8,432 nt of DNA, from assembly GCA_964440295.1 (NCBI GenBank), contig CAYTRT010000039.1, positions 1 to 8,432 on the forward strand, read 5' to 3'. Below are positions 5,875 to 8,432 of the stretch, piece after piece (the first letter of the stretch is position 1; each line of letters opens with the position of its first letter). Below the pieces are notes generated by a model. It was not told where the DNA came from. It did not search any database and saw only the letters and a list, made by a program, of their open reading frames with translations. A program made the position numbers and the translations under genes. The stretch comes from CALIKS01 sp964440295. GTDB lineage: Archaea; Thermoproteota; Nitrososphaeria_A; Caldarchaeales; Calditenuaceae.

Positions 5875-8340
5875 ATGTCTCAAAACAAGGAACAGAAAAT
5901 AATTCTGTGGTTCGAAGAACTGCAAAAGGAAGACATACCACTAGTTGGTGGTAAATGTGCAAATCTAGGAGAGATGCTAAGCGCAGGAATACCTGTACCG
6001 CCGGGCTTCGCGGTGACTGCGTATGCATACAAGAAGTTCATAGAGGACGCTAAAATTGCTGAAAAAATATATGATATCTTGGACGAGACAATAAAAGATC
6101 CGAAAGACCCAAAGCAGTATGAGGAGGCATCGAAAAAGATTAGAGCGCTAATCGAGTCGACCCCTATGCCCAAGTATGTCGAGGAAGAAATCGTCAAGGC
6201 CTATAGAGAACTAAGCAAGAAGGTAGGGCTAAAAGAAGTATTCGTCGCTGTCAGATCTTCAGCCACCGCTGAGGACTTGCCGGGCGCATCGTTCGCGGGC
6301 CAGCAGGATACATACCTCAACATTAGGGGCGAGAAGGAGCTTTTAGAGAGCGTCAGGAAGTGCTGGTCAAGCCTGTTTACTCCGAGGGCAATCTTCTACA
6401 GGACCGAGAAGGGATTCAGACACGAGCGAGTACTGATAAGCGTGGCTGTCCAGAAGATGGTTAATAGTAGATCTGCGGGCGTTATGTTCACGCTCCATCC
6501 AGTAACCGGCGACAGGAGCAAAATAGTTATCGAGTCAGTCTGGGGCCTCGGAGAGGCAATAGTTTCTGGAGCAGTGACGCCAGACCACTTCGAAGTAGAT
6601 AAGTCATCGCTGAAAATAATCACAAAGAGCACATCTAAAAAAACGGTCGAGTATATTAGGGACCCTAAGACCGGCAAGACTATTCATGCAGAAGTACCTC
6701 CAGAGAGGCAGGAAGCACCAAGCCTGACGGATGAAGAAGTAGTAGAGCTGGCGAGAATTGGTAAAAGAATTGAGGAGCACTACGGCGTGCCGCAGGACAT
6801 CGAGTTCGCGGTCGACAGAGACCTAACATTTCCGAACAACCTGTTTATAGTCCAGTCACGACCAGAGACGGTCTGGAGCATGAAGGAAGTCGCCTCCACT
6901 GCATCCTCATCAACAGTCACAACTGTAGCCGAGGCCAGGATAGTCCTTAAAGGACTGCCGGCCAGCCCAGGAGTCTATGCAGGCAAGGCCAAGATCGTCT
7001 TCTCGCCAGAAGACGCGGCGAAGAAGATCCAGAAGGGTGACATTCTAGTGACTAAGATGACGAACCCGGACTGGGTTCCATACATGCGTCTAGCAGGCGC
7101 GATAGTTACTGACGAGGGTGGCATGACGTGCCACGCCGCGATAGTTTCAAGAGAGCTGGGAATACCCTGCATCGTTGGCTCAAAAGAAGCTACAAAGTTG
7201 CTACAAGACGGCGAGACATACACAGTGGACGCTAGGTCAGGCGTCATCTATGAAGGAATGATTGAGGAGCTCGCTAAGCCGGCCGCACCTGAGAAAGCCG
7301 CAGCCGCCGTGACGATAGCTCAAGCACCAGTAGTCACTGCAACCAAGATATACGTAAACATCAGCATTCCAGACATTGCTGAGAAGGTTGCTAAAGAGAC
7401 CCAGGCGGATGGTGTTGGTCTGCTACGGGCGGAGCACCTAATGCTTAGCGTTGGCAAGCACCCGAGACTCCTAATCGAGGAGGGAGGTGAGCAGAAGATG
7501 GTCGATGCCTTCGCCGAGGGTATAAGGATGGTTGCGCAGGCATTTTACCCCAACCCCGTCGTGTATAGATTCCTAGACTTCAAGCCTGATGAATTCCTAG
7601 CAATGCCTGGTGGAGAGAAGTATGAAAAAGAGGCTGGACACGTCGGGCCCAACCCACTGATTGGATATAGGGGAGCATTCAGATACATCAAGGAGCCAGA
7701 ACCAAAGACATTCAGACTAGAGTGTCGTGCTATTCGAAAAGTGCGTGAGGAGTATGGTCTCAAAAATGTGTGGGTGATGGTTCCGTTTGTAAGACGCGTA
7801 GAGGAGCTTAGAGAAGCCTTACGGATCATGCGGGAGGAAGGGCTGGTACGTGGTCCCGAGTTTAAGGTGTGGATCATGGTGGAAGTGCCATCAACAGTAT
7901 TACTCATAGATAAATTCATTGAAGAGGGCATAGACGGGATCAGTTTCGGCACTAATGATTTGACTATGTTGATCTTAGGCATCGATCGCGACGATGCCAT
8001 GGTACAAGAAATCTATGACGAGCGTAACTTAGCCGTGCTAAGGGCTATCAGTCATGTGATCCGAGTGTGCCGTCGGCATGGTGTTACAACGAGCGTTTGT
8101 GGACAGGCACCGTCGAATTACCCAGAGATCGTGGAATTCCTAGTCAGCGAAGGGGTAACTTCGATTAGCGTTAATCCTGATAAGGTTATAGAAACACGGA
8201 ATTTGGTAGCGGCAATTGAGCGGAAGATTATGCTGGAGAGATTAAAGAAGTTAGAAGAGAGGCTTGCGAGTTCTTTGAGAAAGCGAGAGAGAGATGACGT
8301 GTCTGATTGGCGGTTCGAGTGGAGTCCTGAACTTGACTAA
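5875..8340 (+). CDS. ppsA: Phosphoenolpyruvate synthase (pyruvate, water dikinase)
   Basis: This 821-residue cytoplasmic enzyme converts pyruvate, ATP and water to PEP, AMP and phosphate, the entry step of gluconeogenesis. The N-terminal ATP/pyruvate-binding domain (about 17-335) has VGGKCANLGEM (24-34), VRSSATAEDLPGASFAGQ (126-143) and VQSRPE (326-331). The swivelling phosphohistidine domain (about 350-470) has GGMTCHAAIVSRE with catalytic His420. An Ala/Pro-rich linker (about 467-490) leads to the C-terminal TIM barrel, with Arg518, RFLDFK (565-570), IGYRG (596-600), likely metal ligands Glu670 and Asp695 in FGTNDLT, and catalytic Cys742 in SVCGQAPSNYPE. All expected catalytic residues are present and there is no intein, although some archaeal ppsA genes carry one. 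Residues 778-821 form a charged extension with a predicted coiled coil (about 783-803) and the ending DDVSDWRFEWSPELD. Arginine codons change from mostly AGR to mostly CGN near base 7720. It has its own promoter and a T-run terminator. Confidence 0.97.
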   Translation: MSQNKEQKIILWFEELQKEDIPLVGGKCANLGEMLSAGIPVPPGFAVTAYAYKKFIEDAKIAEKIYDILDETIKDPKDPKQYEEASKKIRALIESTPMPKYVEEEIVKAYRELSKKVGLKEVFVAVRSSATAEDLPGASFAGQQDTYLNIRGEKELLESVRKCWSSLFTPRAIFYRTEKGFRHERVLISVAVQKMVNSRSAGVMFTLHPVTGDRSKIVIESVWGLGEAIVSGAVTPDHFEVDKSSLKIITKSTSKKTVEYIRDPKTGKTIHAEVPPERQEAPSLTDEEVVELARIGKRIEEHYGVPQDIEFAVDRDLTFPNNLFIVQSRPETVWSMKEVASTASSSTVTTVAEARIVLKGLPASPGVYAGKAKIVFSPEDAAKKIQKGDILVTKMTNPDWVPYMRLAGAIVTDEGGMTCHAAIVSRELGIPCIVGSKEATKLLQDGETYTVDARSGVIYEGMIEELAKPAAPEKAAAAVTIAQAPVVTATKIYVNISIPDIAEKVAKETQADGVGLLRAEHLMLSVGKHPRLLIEEGGEQKMVDAFAEGIRMVAQAFYPNPVVYRFLDFKPDEFLAMPGGEKYEKEAGHVGPNPLIGYRGAFRYIKEPEPKTFRLECRAIRKVREEYGLKNVWVMVPFVRRVEELREALRIMREEGLVRGPEFKVWIMVEVPSTVLLIDKFIEEGIDGISFGTNDLTMLILGIDRDDAMVQEIYDERNLAVLRAISHVIRVCRRHGVTTSVCGQAPSNYPEIVEFLVSEGVTSISVNPDKVIETRNLVAAIERKIMLERLKKLEERLASSLRKRERDDVSDWRFEWSPELD

Positions 8341-8348
8341 CCATACTG

Positions 8349-8353
8349 TTTTT
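8349..8353 (+). terminator. T-run terminator after ppsA
   Basis: TTTTT begins 9 bases after the ppsA stop, with further T-rich sequence to 8369 (TTCC, CTTTCTTTA) and no hairpin. This is a plausible oligo-T terminator. Confidence 0.45.
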
Positions 8354-8357
8354 ATTC

Positions 8358-8432
8358 CTAACTTTCTTTAATCAAATCGCTGAATATATTTCCCGGAATT
8401 ATCCTCGTGCTCAGAAGATAGTCAAGATAGGG
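8358..8432 (-). CDS. Possible C-terminal end of a convergent unknown gene, cut by the window edge
   Basis: On the minus strand the frame is open from the window edge for 24 codons to a TAG at 8358-8360. It reads PYLDYLLSTRIIPGNIFSDL followed by IKES. The composition looks protein-like, and the other two minus-strand frames stop within the first few codons from the edge. If real, this gene converges on ppsA with only 17 bases between the stop codons. However, a 24-codon open stretch is expected by chance roughly once in three or four tries, and there is no clear minus-strand T-run after the stop. I do not recognise a family. Confidence 0.3.
   Translation of the reverse strand, partial: PYLDYLLSTRIIPGNIFSDLIKES

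Noticed and set aside
7258..7350. An intein or insertion between the swivelling domain and the barrel of PpsA
   Set aside because: The Ala/Pro-rich segment is only about 25 residues, typical of a linker, and lacks intein splice motifs.
7545..8000. A 151-codon open frame on the minus strand opposite ppsA
   Set aside because: It mirrors conserved ppsA codons, and its Ser/Thr-rich translation shows no recognisable domain.

Overview
The window looks like a stretch of an archaeal chromosome, most likely a thermophilic member of the Thermoproteota (Crenarchaeota). The basis for this is a Tat-exported substrate-binding protein with a short SRREFLG signal and a Ser/Thr-rich linker, arginine codons dominated by AGA/AGG, TATA-like boxes placed for very short leaders, T-run terminators without hairpins, and GTG starts. 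The genus is not determinable from what I can see.

Layout from left to right. Bases 1-471 (+) hold the C-terminal part of, or a short, YeeE/YedE-type membrane protein (sulfur-compound transport family). An AT-rich 196-bp gap (472-667) separates it from a convergent gene on the minus strand (668-1993) that encodes a BMP-family (PnrA/Med-like) solute-binding protein. A 120-bp divergent promoter region (1994-2113) follows. Then comes a tight plus-strand operon: a double-domain ATPase (2114-3652, with the start moved to a GTG), a first permease (3654-4766) and a second permease (4753-5742). Together these four genes form one complete BMP-type ABC importer, for which nucleosides or purine bases are the best guess at substrate. 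After a T7 terminator and a 132-bp gap with a good TATA box comes ppsA (5875-8340), a complete phosphoenolpyruvate synthase with both catalytic residues (His420, Cys742) and a C-terminal coiled-coil tail. The last 75 bases may carry the tail of a convergent minus-strand gene.

How the genes work together: the BMP protein would capture solute outside the membrane, the two permeases form the channel, and the ATPase drives uptake. Binding protein and translocator are transcribed divergently, so they can be expressed at different levels. PpsA makes PEP from pyruvate for gluconeogenesis and is a separate transcription unit with no necessary link to the importer.

I see no previously undescribed system here. 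The observations most worth a second look are a sharp change in arginine codon choice inside ppsA near base 7720, a strand-composition gradient across the window that ignores gene direction, the coiled-coil tail of PpsA, and the divergent placement of the binding protein.
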